Positions 1-10,084 are shown, numbered from the stretch's first letter. The stretch is DNA of 14,354 nt from Euryarchaeota archaeon UBA623 (GCA_002505325.1 DAUV01000052.1:2775-17128), one strand, 5' to 3'. Made by a program: numbers and translations. The notes: generated from the sequence alone by a model not told the origin.

Positions 1-2048
<2,048 letters not shown>

Positions 2049-2054
2049 CGTAAG

Positions 2055-2059
2055 ACCTC
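2055..2059 (-). promoter_or_regulatory. Shine-Dalgarno of uvrB overlapping the ubiA stop codon
   Basis: On the minus strand GAGGT begins inside the TGA stop of the prenyltransferase gene and ends 6 nt before the uvrB ATG at 2048. This supports the chosen uvrB start and coupled translation of the two genes. Seen directly; its use is inferred. Confidence 0.6.
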
Positions 2060-3014
2060 AATCCAGCATTCCATCGTTGTAATGCTCTACGAATGTGAGA
2101 CTAACTAGCAATACCCATCCTGTCAGCATCGAGGCACGGAAGAGAGTTCTCTGGAAACTTCCCATCGCCTCTTCAGACTCAGCCGCAGCCGCGGCTCCTT
2201 TTGTCATCACAATGATGTTAATCAGCGCCATTAGCACCACAGAAGGAACCCAGAGTGTGTAACGCAAGGACCGTTGGTCGGTGAAGTCGTACATTCCTGT
2301 TAACAGGAAGCACACTAGCCAGCCAATGGTAAGAGCCACACTCATTTTCTTAGTCGCTTCAAGACCATAGCTTGCAGGGAACGAGTGTATCCCTTGCCTA
2401 CGATCCGTATCCTGGTCCATCGATGCGTAGTTGATGTCGAATGCCGTAATCCAAAGTGCTACTCCCAGGGAGATGAAGAATACCTCTGGATACCACAGAA
2501 AATTCGTTCCCCCATCCATCATTCCAGTGATAGCCGACCAGCCGTGTGTATCCGATGCGATGGCGACCCATGCGCCTGCTGGGGCGAGTGCCAGGCAAAG
2601 TCCAATCCAGAAGTGACATATCCATGATATTCTCTTTGTATACGGGTATATCACGAATGCTAGGACAGGTAGCCACGCCATCTTAAGAGCAACATCATTC
2701 AATCTCCATGCGGCAAACAAAAGCAGTCCGAGGAAAACTGCAGCCAGCATCCATGCACCCTGCATCGACATTGTTCCAGAAGGCAGATGCCTCGCCGCAG
2801 TACGCGGGTTTTCTGCATCTATATCTCGATCAACAATCCTGTTGAGAGCCATCGCGAGCCCTCTAGCACCAATAGCTGCGATGATAATCCAGACTAAATC
2901 CATGCGCTCTGATCCAAATTGCTTGTCGGCGAGTACGAAACCAATCAACACGAATGGAAGAGAGAACAATGTATGCTCAACCTTGACGAACTCGAGGATT
3001 TCTCTGGATCCCAT
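2058..3014 (-). CDS. ubiA: UbiA-family polyprenyltransferase (quinone biosynthesis)
   Basis: Integral membrane prenyltransferase that attaches a polyprenyl chain to an aromatic ring, most likely the quinone head group. It has 318 residues and about eight to nine hydrophobic segments. Both family Asp-rich motifs are present: N58-RIVDRDID-AENPRT (metal/diphosphate binding, residues 58-71) and D193-INYASMDQDTDRRQG (193-208). I start it at ATG 3014, which overlaps the UbiD stop as TGATG with a GAGGGGGG tract 6 nt upstream. The frame stays open 43 codons further, but that stretch is Arg/Gly-rich, lies inside the UbiD gene and matches nothing in the family. Family knowledge: UbiA homologues serve ubiquinone, menaquinone (including the futalosine-route MqnP), haem O and archaeal lipid synthesis. 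Adjacency to a UbiD decarboxylase points to a quinone; the exact substrate is inference. Confidence 0.9.
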   Translation of the reverse strand: MGSREILEFVKVEHTLFSLPFVLIGFVLADKQFGSERMDLVWIIIAAIGARGLAMALNRIVDRDIDAENPRTAARHLPSGTMSMQGAWMLAAVFLGLLLFAAWRLNDVALKMAWLPVLAFVIYPYTKRISWICHFWIGLCLALAPAGAWVAIASDTHGWSAITGMMDGGTNFLWYPEVFFISLGVALWITAFDINYASMDQDTDRRQGIHSFPASYGLEATKKMSVALTIGWLVCFLLTGMYDFTDQRSLRYTLWVPSVVLMALINIIVMTKGAAAAAESEEAMGSFQRTLFRASMLTGWVLLVSLTFVEHYNDGMLD

Positions 3015-4885
3015 CAGTAACCCCCCTCGGCCAGCCACGAATCGACTCTCTCGGCGACCTCGGGGTCGTGTAGTGTGACGCCGGGCCAGCGCCGGACCGG
3101 CAGCGGACCCTTGTCCGAAGGGATTGGAGCGGTGGCGTCCCAAGCTACTCGGCCACCTGAATCATCGAAGTGTAAGTCACGACCAACATCGAAGCGACAG
3201 AAAAGCTGCCAAAGCAGACGCCGCCGCCAGTCGTCACTGGCCAAGTAGGCGTCGTCATCAGTGATGAAAAGCCAGCGCAGATTCTGTGCAGCTTCAAGCG
3301 ACCAAATTGCTTCGCTGATACCACGGATGACCTCGCGCTGCCTAGCAGCACCCTCTTCACTGACCTCTTCCATACTGCTCTCGGGTTTCGGGTTACCTTC
3401 GATGTTCGTGGTAACCACAAGCATCGACGAACGCAACATTCTGGCCTGGACGACACCCTTCACCGCTGAAGCAGAAATCTCCAACGAGTCGGAACAACCT
3501 AGCTGCTCAGAGAGATTGGAGTGCGGATCTCCTTCCGGAGTCGTAGTGGCATCGATAATCAGCTTGTCGTGTATGTTGTCCCACGGCGCAGTATGAGCTA
3601 GTGTGTCAGCGACCATACCCCTCAGGAAGACGAGATCCTCAGGGATGTGGACACGGTAGTCGATGGCGTCGAGAAGAGCGTCGAGGTCCTTGACCGGATG
3701 ATCCTCATCTACAGCAATAACGACCTTTTGGAACATCAATTGCCCCGCGCCCAATAGGCCCAGTGCCGTCTTACGTGCCTGCCTTGGGTAGCGCTGCTTG
3801 GAAGATACGATGGCGAGGTTGTGAAAGCCAGTCTCAAGTGGCAGGAACAGATCGACGAGATCACGTTGCTGGAATTTTAGCACAGGCAGAAAAGCATCGC
3901 CGACGGCCTCGCCAAGGTAACCATCTTCCATTGGAGGTAGCCCCACGATAGTCATGGGAATCATCGCATCCTTGCGATGGGTAATTCGTGTGACGTGCAT
4001 TACCGGGTAAGGCTCGGGCAGTGAGTAATAGCCGAAGTGATCTCCAAAAGGACCCTCAAGTCTGGTCTCGCCAGGTATAGTGTAACCCTCAATGACCACA
4101 TCACACTCGGCTGGTACCCAGAGGTCGCTGGTCTCGCACTTGACTATCGATAACCTCTTTTTGGCGAGCAGTCCTGCGAATTCATACTCGGTTAAGTTGT
4201 CCGGCAATGGAGAGATGGCGCTAAAGGTTAGCTCGGGTGGACCGCCCAGGCATATCGCCACTGGCATTCTGTTAGTGGCCGCGTCAGCGTGGTCTGCTCC
4301 GTGCTTGTGGGTCTGCCAGTGCAGACCTACCTCGGTGGGACTGAACACCTGACTGCGGTACATGCCCATGTTGTGCACGCCGGTCTCAGGATCAGCGGTG
4401 ACGACCAGCGGGAGTGTCATGAAAGGCCCAGCATCTTCTGGCCAAGTTCTCGGTATAGGCAGCCTAGTGACGTCAGGTTCCTCCATGACTACCTGCTGAC
4501 AGGCCCCTCTCGAGACTTTGCGTGGCGCCATTGCCATGCCTTGCTTGGCAAGCCCTACCCCTGTCCATGGTGCCTTGAGTATACCACCGATGTCAGGTTT
4601 CATCAGGGCGACCATACCCTCACCGACCTGTTTCGGTTCCTCAACGCCGAGTGCCCTACAGGTCCGTTCTCTCGTTCCGTATAGATTCATTAGCAGTGGA
4701 AACTTGCTGATACTGCCGTCAGGTAAGCGAGGCTGCTCAAATTTTATTGCAGGACCTCCTCGCTTCACGAGTCGGTCAGCGAAGCAGCCCGCCTCCAGTT
4801 CCACATCCACCGGATCGGGGATACGCAGAATATCGTCGGACTCCTCTAGAGACCTGACATAACGGGAGAGTTGCCTCCAGACCAT
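3014..4885 (-). CDS. ubiD: UbiD-family decarboxylase (quinone biosynthesis)
   Basis: Prenylated-FMN-dependent decarboxylase, 623 residues, probably removing the carboxylate of a prenylated aromatic quinone precursor. Family signatures run in order: VHNMGMYRSQ (170-179, with the Asn and Arg of the metal/cofactor site), LHWQTHKHG (188-196), WVPAECDVVIEG (256-267), LEGPFGDHFGYY (276-287, likely carrying the acidic partners of the catalytic Glu-Arg-acid set), and ATTTPEGDP (446-454). It is longer than E. coli UbiD (497) and near the roughly 600-residue forms known from futalosine-pathway organisms. That fits, but does not prove, an MqnL-like role. ATG 4885 is the first start after the divergent promoter region. 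It is first in the operon and its TGA overlaps the ubiA ATG by one base. Cofactor supply needs a UbiX flavin prenyltransferase, which is not in this window. Confidence 0.93.
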   Translation of the reverse strand: MVWRQLSRYVRSLEESDDILRIPDPVDVELEAGCFADRLVKRGGPAIKFEQPRLPDGSISKFPLLMNLYGTRERTCRALGVEEPKQVGEGMVALMKPDIGGILKAPWTGVGLAKQGMAMAPRKVSRGACQQVVMEEPDVTRLPIPRTWPEDAGPFMTLPLVVTADPETGVHNMGMYRSQVFSPTEVGLHWQTHKHGADHADAATNRMPVAICLGGPPELTFSAISPLPDNLTEYEFAGLLAKKRLSIVKCETSDLWVPAECDVVIEGYTIPGETRLEGPFGDHFGYYSLPEPYPVMHVTRITHRKDAMIPMTIVGLPPMEDGYLGEAVGDAFLPVLKFQQRDLVDLFLPLETGFHNLAIVSSKQRYPRQARKTALGLLGAGQLMFQKVVIAVDEDHPVKDLDALLDAIDYRVHIPEDLVFLRGMVADTLAHTAPWDNIHDKLIIDATTTPEGDPHSNLSEQLGCSDSLEISASAVKGVVQARMLRSSMLVVTTNIEGNPKPESSMEEVSEEGAARQREVIRGISEAIWSLEAAQNLRWLFITDDDAYLASDDWRRRLLWQLFCRFDVGRDLHFDDSGGRVAWDATAPIPSDKGPLPVRRWPGVTLHDPEVAERVDSWLAEGGY

Positions 4886-4911
4886 GAGACGGCGGAGCGC
4901 TCACAGAATGA

Positions 4912-4970
4912 GAAGGTTCGCTCGCCATCGTAGATGGCGCGACCGACGGTTTCTTTGATATCGAACCTTC
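4912..4970. repeat. Nested inverted repeats in the ubiD / reductase divergent promoter region
   Basis: The 95-base region between the two divergent genes holds a perfect 9-bp inverted repeat, GAAGGTTCG (4912-4920) and CGAACCTTC (4962-4970). Inside it is a perfect 7-bp hairpin, CGCCATC-GTA-GATGGCG (4923-4939). CCGACGGT occurs twice, at 4943-4950 and 4970-4977, each copy being nearly self-complementary. The arms could be regulator sites or a cruciform-like structure. The repeats are seen directly; function is inference. Confidence 0.55.
4954..4961 (+). promoter_or_regulatory. Probable TATA box of the geranylgeranyl-reductase-like gene
   Basis: TTTGATAT is the only AT-rich element in the gap. 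It is centred about 35 nt before ATG 4993, which would put transcription start about 9 nt before that codon. This is the same near-leaderless geometry as the HxlR gene in this window, and it argues for the start at 4993 rather than 4981. The overlapping palindrome GATATC (4957-4962) could also serve the minus-strand ubiD gene. Confidence 0.45.
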
Positions 4971-4992
4971 CGACGGTACCATGGGAGATGCC

Positions 4993-6228
4993 ATGAGCAC
5001 CTGCGATGTCTTAGTTGTCGGGGCTGGTCCTGGCGGAGGAAACGCTGCTCTGCAGTGTGCTCGCAAGGGACTCTCGACGATGATAATCGAAGATCACCCA
5101 GCAATAGGAACTCCGGTTCACTGCGGAGAGTGCATCTCTGAAATCGCTTGTGAAAACCTCAACCTAGAACTGCCAGAGCACGTTATTAGCCTCAGAGTGC
5201 ACGGAATCAGGGTAATATTCCCTGATGGCACCGAGAAGTGCCTAACGGAGGAGGGATACGTCCTCGAGAAGCATCTGTTTGAGAGGTGGATAGCAGAAGA
5301 GGCTACCGAAGCCGGGGCTAGTATGCACCTCAATCACAAACTAACCTCAATGAAGAGGGTGGAGGAGGACGGACGCTTCGCAGGCTGGTTGTGCGACGGT
5401 AAGGGAGACGAGTTCCCGATTCGGGCCAAGGTCGTAATCGACGCCTCTGGGGTCGCCGCTGTCTGTTCGAAGATAGTCAAGGTCACAGATGAGAAACCGC
5501 TCAATGAGAGGGGCAAGGTCGTGGCCGGTATGCAGTACGAAATGCTCGAGGTGCCGACAGATGGCTACCTTGACTTCTACATCTGGCCAAAGTACGCCGA
5601 GAAGGGCTACTTGTGGATGATTCCCAAATGTGACGGTCGAGCCAATGTAGGACTAGTCACTGAAGACAGGCCCCGAACCAAGAAGGCACTCGACGAGTTC
5701 ATCGATATCACACACTTCAAGGAACTCAAGCAGGTCCTCCCTCCTTGGAAGGAGAAGGGCAATCCTGCCTTCGGAGGGACCATCCCGATTTCCGGACCCT
5801 TCGATAACACTCACTACGATGGACTGATGCTAGTCGGTGACGCCGCCGGCTTCACCTCACCGCTCTTCGAAGGTGGATCACACCTCGCTCTGAAGTCAGC
5901 GGTCTACGCCGCCGACACAGCTGCTGCAGCTATCGCTGAGGGCGATCTCAGTGCCCAGCGACTGTCCGTATACTCAAGGCTGTGGAAGGATGAGTTCCCA
6001 CCATACGACAAGATATTGCGTGGCAAGAAAGCTCTTTTTGATCTGACAGACGACGAAATGTCGGCAATGGCTCGTTGCTTCCCCGATGAGATGGGAGATA
6101 TGGGAGTCGGTGGGAAGGCGATGGTCGGACTGAGGCTGCTGGTCAGCCGCCCTGCACTATATTTCAAGAAAATCGTACCTGCGATGCTGGCATTCGGCTA
6201 CAGCAGAGCTAGGTACTATGGGTGGTGA
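4993..6228 (+). CDS. Geranylgeranyl reductase family flavoprotein
   Basis: FAD-dependent reductase of the family that hydrogenates isoprenoid double bonds in archaeal lipids, menaquinone tails or geranylgeranyl groups. With the start at 4993 it has 411 residues. The N-terminal Rossmann motif is VLVVGAGPGGGNAA (6-18); then PVHCGEC (41-47) with conserved cysteines, KVVIDASG (146-153), GYLWMIPK (205-212), the family's aromatic-Pro-Lys motif, and LVGDAAGFTSPLFEGG (280-295), the second FAD site. An ATG at 4981 would add four residues but lies at or before the start site predicted from the TATA box. It is divergent from ubiD and overlaps ccmF by 11 nt. Neighbours suggest the tail of a respiratory quinone as substrate, but membrane lipid reduction is equally possible from sequence alone. 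Confidence 0.88.
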   Translation: MSTCDVLVVGAGPGGGNAALQCARKGLSTMIIEDHPAIGTPVHCGECISEIACENLNLELPEHVISLRVHGIRVIFPDGTEKCLTEEGYVLEKHLFERWIAEEATEAGASMHLNHKLTSMKRVEEDGRFAGWLCDGKGDEFPIRAKVVIDASGVAAVCSKIVKVTDEKPLNERGKVVAGMQYEMLEVPTDGYLDFYIWPKYAEKGYLWMIPKCDGRANVGLVTEDRPRTKKALDEFIDITHFKELKQVLPPWKEKGNPAFGGTIPISGPFDNTHYDGLMLVGDAAGFTSPLFEGGSHLALKSAVYAADTAAAAIAEGDLSAQRLSVYSRLWKDEFPPYDKILRGKKALFDLTDDEMSAMARCFPDEMGDMGVGGKAMVGLRLLVSRPALYFKKIVPAMLAFGYSRARYYGW

Positions 6229-8587
6229 CTCCATACTCCCTGAATTTGGATTCGCGCTACTCGCGCTCGCGCTACTGACCAGCTTACATCAGATTGCACG
6301 ACCTGAGAAGGCAGGTGACCTAATCGTACGCAATGTCACGATGGCCGCACAGATCTCCCCTTTCGCACTGTTGGTTGGGGCTTTCGTACTCGATGCCTCC
6401 TCACTCGACCTAGTCTCTCGCTATGGTGGTGACGAACTACCTCTGCTATATCGAATCTCATCTGTGTGGGGTGGCAGGGCAGGACCTCTTCTCCTCTGGG
6501 CTGCCATACTGGCGGTAGTGACCTGGTTCATGGCTAGAGCCGACGAGTCAGCACCACTTGAGGTCAGAATCATGCACGGTTGGGTAGCCGCGCTATTGGT
6601 CATTTCATGGCGGCTCGATCCATTCGCTGCGGCCACAGGCGGTCAAGGTGAGCTACACCCACTCCTCCAGACCGATCTGATGGTCATACACCCACCAATC
6701 GTGTTCTCATACTACGCTCTGTGTCTTGCCACTGCCAGTGTAGCCCTAGCTGGGGTGATTAGACGTGATACGACCGAATCGGTCCACGCCGCCCAGCTAC
6801 ATTGGGCCCGCGCTGGATTCGTGCTCGGGAGCATCGGTATTGGACTCGGTGGTCTGTGGGCATACACGGTGCTCGATTGGGGGGGATACTGGGCTTGGGA
6901 TCCCGTTGAGACCGGCTCGATTCTGCCGTGGCTCGCGCTACTTCTCGTAGTTCATGTTCGGGCCAAACCTGGCTCTAGCGCGGTTTCGGCTGCGCCCGCC
7001 GTCGGACTAATCGCTGGAGCGCTTGCCTTCCATGCCACCTTAGTGACGCGAGCAAATGGTGTCTGGGCCTCTGTCCATGCCTTTGTGGCTGATGGTGAGG
7101 GCACGCTAGCCGACGACCCCTATCTCCGTGTCCTCGACATAGCCGATTTCAGCCCAGTAGGAATGGAGGTTACTTCCTACTTGGCGATAATACTGGTTCT
7201 ATTCTACTTCGCGTACGCGCACCTGCGACAGCAGCAACACCTCGCAGTAGTTGCCTCGGGTGGAACTACCATGCTGGTGGCCAAACCACAACTCTCCATA
7301 GCCTTGCTACTATTCTTCTGCGCTGCCGCATACTGGATTGGATCGACCGCGGTCTTCGCAGTCGGACTCGTTCTGCTGCTGCTAATCGTGCACGGCGATT
7401 CCATACGTCCTCCGAAGCACTGGATCGCGATGGGAGTCCTTCTGATGCTATTCTCCAGTTGGCTCTGGATTTCCGAGATTCAACAGGCGGTCGCCGGACT
7501 GGTCCCGTTCCTCGTCCCATGGCTACTATCTCCTGAGGATGAGGGCGAGTTCAAAGGAGTCCTGTTACCTATTTCCGACTCCTCAGCACGAACTCGCGTC
7601 GCTAAGATGGTGCCATGGTATGGTGGCATGGCCTTTCTACTCCTGACATGGCTGCTGCTGACTATAGAGATAGACAGCTCCAGCCTCCAAGCCCACGAGT
7701 TCTATGGCGCTCCCCTCATCGGACTTCTGGCCGTCGGCCTGACACTGTATGCTTGGGGGCGCTCAATTACACCCGAGGCGGGCACCTCAATGGTTGGAGT
7801 AGTGCTGCTGACTTCCATCGCTCTCGCGAGCCTCGCTAGTCAGATATCACTCCCGGGAGATCCCAGTTTAATATTCACAAACGGCATTACCAGAGGCGCA
7901 GTCGCGCTATTCTTGTTGACTTGGCTGATCTTCGCCCTACCATCGACCGCACAGCAGGCATGGCGCACCGCGAGAACCACTCTGCCTAAGCTTAGAGAGG
8001 GCGGCCTACGCAATCGCAACTCTGCCCGTACGAGATTACTGGCATCGCATCTAGCACACTTCGGCATCCTACTGCTGCTGGTTGGGCATGTCCTGACCAC
8101 CACTCTTGTCGATCGCTCGGACCCATCTCACCTAGTAACTCTGGAGCGGGATCAGCCGGTCGAGCATGACGGATACGAGCTGGTTTTCGTAGGAACTGAA
8201 TTGATATCCGCAGAAGACGAGGCCTACGAGTTCGCCGTTGGCGATGGCTTCGTTGGAGTATTAGTCGAAGTAAGACGAGACGGCAATCTAATTGACACTT
8301 TGAGACCAGGGATGCTACGGTTTGACTCACCAAGCGGAGCAGTCAACTCGCGTTCGGAAGTCGACAGGATGACCGGTCTGACAGGCGACACTATCGTGAT
8401 TCTGGACATCTTCCAGTCCAACGATCTACTGAGTTCGATGATTCTTGGTGGGACCGATGAAGTAGAGACCATCAGGATTACCGTACACAGTCTGAAGGGA
8501 AGCCACTTGGTATGGGCAGGGTGGGTCCTAGTGATGCTTGGCGGGGCCCTTGCCCTTGCCTCCAGTGACCGCTATGCAGAGCACTAG
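6218..8587 (+). CDS. ccmF: CcmF, cytochrome c maturation haem lyase subunit
   Basis: Polytopic membrane protein that hands haem to apocytochrome c in system I maturation. It has 789 residues and many hydrophobic segments. The tryptophan-rich haem-handling (WWD) motif is WGGYWAWDPVETGSILPW (221-238). The four histidines known in E. coli CcmF have clear counterparts: H158 in IHPP, H246 after the WWD helix, H287 in SVHAF and H614 in LAHFG. The spacing H158-H246 is 88 residues, as in E. coli, and H246-H287 is 41 against 42. The stretch H287-H614 is about 140 residues longer than in E. coli, which accounts for nearly all the extra length over 647. A soluble loop (about 630-760) precedes the last membrane helix. 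Its ATG lies 11 nt inside the reductase gene, so the two are probably co-translated. No other ccm gene is in the window. Confidence 0.93.
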   Translation: MGGDSILPEFGFALLALALLTSLHQIARPEKAGDLIVRNVTMAAQISPFALLVGAFVLDASSLDLVSRYGGDELPLLYRISSVWGGRAGPLLLWAAILAVVTWFMARADESAPLEVRIMHGWVAALLVISWRLDPFAAATGGQGELHPLLQTDLMVIHPPIVFSYYALCLATASVALAGVIRRDTTESVHAAQLHWARAGFVLGSIGIGLGGLWAYTVLDWGGYWAWDPVETGSILPWLALLLVVHVRAKPGSSAVSAAPAVGLIAGALAFHATLVTRANGVWASVHAFVADGEGTLADDPYLRVLDIADFSPVGMEVTSYLAIILVLFYFAYAHLRQQQHLAVVASGGTTMLVAKPQLSIALLLFFCAAAYWIGSTAVFAVGLVLLLLIVHGDSIRPPKHWIAMGVLLMLFSSWLWISEIQQAVAGLVPFLVPWLLSPEDEGEFKGVLLPISDSSARTRVAKMVPWYGGMAFLLLTWLLLTIEIDSSSLQAHEFYGAPLIGLLAVGLTLYAWGRSITPEAGTSMVGVVLLTSIALASLASQISLPGDPSLIFTNGITRGAVALFLLTWLIFALPSTAQQAWRTARTTLPKLREGGLRNRNSARTRLLASHLAHFGILLLLVGHVLTTTLVDRSDPSHLVTLERDQPVEHDGYELVFVGTELISAEDEAYEFAVGDGFVGVLVEVRRDGNLIDTLRPGMLRFDSPSGAVNSRSEVDRMTGLTGDTIVILDIFQSNDLLSSMILGGTDEVETIRITVHSLKGSHLVWAGWVLVMLGGALALASSDRYAEH

Positions 8588-8601
8588 CAGAGAGAGAAAA
8601 A

Positions 8602-8616
8602 ATCACCTTTGGTGAT
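8602..8616. repeat. Perfect 6-bp hairpin after ccmF
   Basis: ATCACC-TTT-GGTGAT begins 15 bases after the ccmF stop, preceded by six to seven A residues and with no T-run after it. It may be an RNA 3'-end processing or stability element, or an operator just upstream of the FKBP promoter. The missing T-run argues against a simple intrinsic terminator on the plus strand. On the minus strand it would be followed by a T-run, but no minus-strand gene ends here. Confidence 0.4.
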
Positions 8617-8658
8617 ACCGTTTGTATGAAAAAGGGGGAGCCGGTCGGCGGGTCGCCT

Positions 8659-8664
8659 AGGAGG
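8659..8664 (+). promoter_or_regulatory. Strong Shine-Dalgarno of the FKBP gene, inside a small stem
   Basis: AGGAGG lies 7 nt before ATG 8672 and fixes that start. It falls in TAGG-AGG-CCTA (8658-8668), a 4-bp stem with a 3-nt loop, directly after a second small stem GGCG-GGT-CGCC (8647-8657). The leader may therefore mask the ribosome site. A TATA-like TTTGTATG at 8621-8628 could drive the gene. Structure use is inference. Confidence 0.5.
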
Positions 8665-8671
8665 CCTACCA

Positions 8672-9367
8672 ATGGACGACGGAACGATAGTTCACATCGA
8701 TTATGATCTCTTCAATGCGGAGACAGAGAAGCTCATCGAGACGACTCGCGAGGAAGCCGCCAAGGAGCACGACGTCCACGATGAGACCCGAACTTACTCT
8801 CCCATGGTTACCGTGATTGGCGACGGCCGACTGATTCCCGGATTCGAAGCTCATCTGTCCGAGGCTGAGGCTGATATCGACTACAACCTCGACATCGAGG
8901 CCGCCGAAGCCTACGGCGAGCGTGATGCGAGCCTCGTCGAGACCATCGGCCAAAACGTCCTGTTGCGCAGTGTGAAAGACCCTGAGATGCTTGGGATTGG
9001 CTCTCAGGTAGAGATTGGTGGTCGCACCGGTATCCTTCAGTTTCTCAGCGCCGGGCGCGCAAGGATAGACTACAACCACCCGCTAGCTGGCGTTACCCTT
9101 CGTTATGATTACCGAATCACGAAGGTAGTTGAGGACCGCACCGAGAAGGTCGAGACACTGCTCAACATGAACACTGGCCGTGATGACTTTGAGGTTGACT
9201 TCGATGGTGATGACTTGACCGTCACCACTCCTGAGGCCATCGCCTATGACCAGAATTGGTCCTTTGCCAAGTTCAGCCTCGTACGTACCCTGAGGGACCA
9301 CCTTGGGGTCGGAGTTGTTGTATTCAGAGAAGTTCACGAGCCCCGTGTGATTTCTGAGGAAGAGTAA
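8672..9367 (+). CDS. FKBP-type peptidyl-prolyl cis-trans isomerase, long archaeal form
   Basis: Cytoplasmic prolyl isomerase and folding helper of the SlyD-like archaeal FKBP type, 231 residues, the same length as I recall for the M. jannaschii FKBP26 form. The FKBP core is split: residues 1-90 (YDLFNAETEKLIETT, then VIGDGRLIPGFEAHL, then AEAYGERD) and about 138-150 (GVTLRYDYRI). Between them sits an insert-in-flap chaperone domain (about 95-137, with IGSQVEIGGRTGILQF). An acidic C-terminal domain (155-231) typical of the long class follows. There is no signal peptide. It has its own leader with AGGAGG and is followed, 88 bases on, by an unrelated lipoprotein gene, so it is probably its own unit. 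Unlike some SlyD proteins it has no His-rich metal-binding tail. Confidence 0.9.
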   Translation: MDDGTIVHIDYDLFNAETEKLIETTREEAAKEHDVHDETRTYSPMVTVIGDGRLIPGFEAHLSEAEADIDYNLDIEAAEAYGERDASLVETIGQNVLLRSVKDPEMLGIGSQVEIGGRTGILQFLSAGRARIDYNHPLAGVTLRYDYRITKVVEDRTEKVETLLNMNTGRDDFEVDFDGDDLTVTTPEAIAYDQNWSFAKFSLVRTLRDHLGVGVVVFREVHEPRVISEEE

Positions 9368-9455
9368 CCGGCAGACGTCCATGAGTCCAATATGGGGCTC
9401 GCAGAGTCATCAAACGACACACGGATTGAAGATGGGCTGTCGTTTCCGATTGACG

Positions 9456-10073
9456 ATGAAGCGTAGCAGCACTGCGGTTTCCATCATAGCAATCTTGCTC
9501 GCATCTACACTGACCAGTGGATGCCTCGGACTGGCTGCCCAGAGAGAGGTCATGGAGTCATGGAGGGAGCCTCCGCTGACAATCGAGAAGGAGGAGACCT
9601 TTGGCTGGGACCACACTTTCTACTCGTCAGGATTGGAGGCGGCCGACCCGTACGAGAGGGAGGAACTGATTCAGTTCGACGAGAGCGTCACCATGCTTGT
9701 CATTAACTTCCGTGCGCAATTCCCTTGGTCGTCTCAGATTGAGGAAGTCATTGGTAACCAGACTAACGACTTGCGATATGTCGAGGTGCGTCTGTATGAG
9801 CCCGGTGTCAAGGAGGCTGGCGGAGATCCGTTCTGGGAGATTGAGACTAGTAGCGACTACCCACAGACACGATTCTCCATAGGCAACGGCACCTTCGTAG
9901 AGGGCAAGTGGACCTTCGAGGTTGAGGCCCGTGGCTATGGTATCACTGCACCGATAGAGCAGTTATCGTTCCACGATCATTTCGACGTTTATCTGACCAT
10001 AACCCGACCATGCGTGCGCTTTGATGAGGTGCATGAGAGCGGAGAATGCACCTACTTGACTGAACTGGACTAG
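9456..10073 (+). CDS. Hypothetical lipoprotein
   Basis: Unrecognised 205-residue secreted protein. From ATG 9456 it begins MKRSS, followed by a hydrophobic stretch (7-20) and a lipobox LTSGC with Cys23 as the likely lipidated residue. The mature part should be anchored outside the membrane. It is rich in aromatic and acidic residues with alternating beta-like strands (77-90, 107-115, 126-132, 150-160, 175-183), suggesting a beta-sandwich. Two C-terminal cysteines, C186 and C198, could form a disulfide. N-glycosylation-type sites NQT (101-103) and NGT (144-146) occur. The frame is open to an ATG at 9381, but the resulting 25-residue extension would spoil the signal peptide. No convincing Shine-Dalgarno is seen. 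Neighbours (FKBP, rps2) do not suggest a role. Confidence 0.8.
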   Translation: MKRSSTAVSIIAILLASTLTSGCLGLAAQREVMESWREPPLTIEKEETFGWDHTFYSSGLEAADPYEREELIQFDESVTMLVINFRAQFPWSSQIEEVIGNQTNDLRYVEVRLYEPGVKEAGGDPFWEIETSSDYPQTRFSIGNGTFVEGKWTFEVEARGYGITAPIEQLSFHDHFDVYLTITRPCVRFDEVHESGECTYLTELD

Positions 10074-10084
10074 CCTCTAGCCTC
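10071..10084. repeat. Tandem 7-bp repeat across the lipoprotein stop codon
   Basis: TAGCCTC occurs twice head to tail, so the stop codon TAG is itself repeated, though out of frame. It probably reflects a small local duplication. No function is apparent. Confidence 0.4.

Noticed and set aside
3015..3143. A 43-residue Arg/Gly-rich N-terminal extension of the UbiA protein.
   Set aside because: It lies wholly in another frame of the UbiD gene, is unlike UbiA N-termini, and the TGATG overlap with a G-rich ribosome site gives a better start at 3014.
8602..8616. The hairpin after ccmF as an intrinsic terminator.
   Set aside because: No T-run follows the stem on the plus strand; listed only as a hairpin of unknown role.
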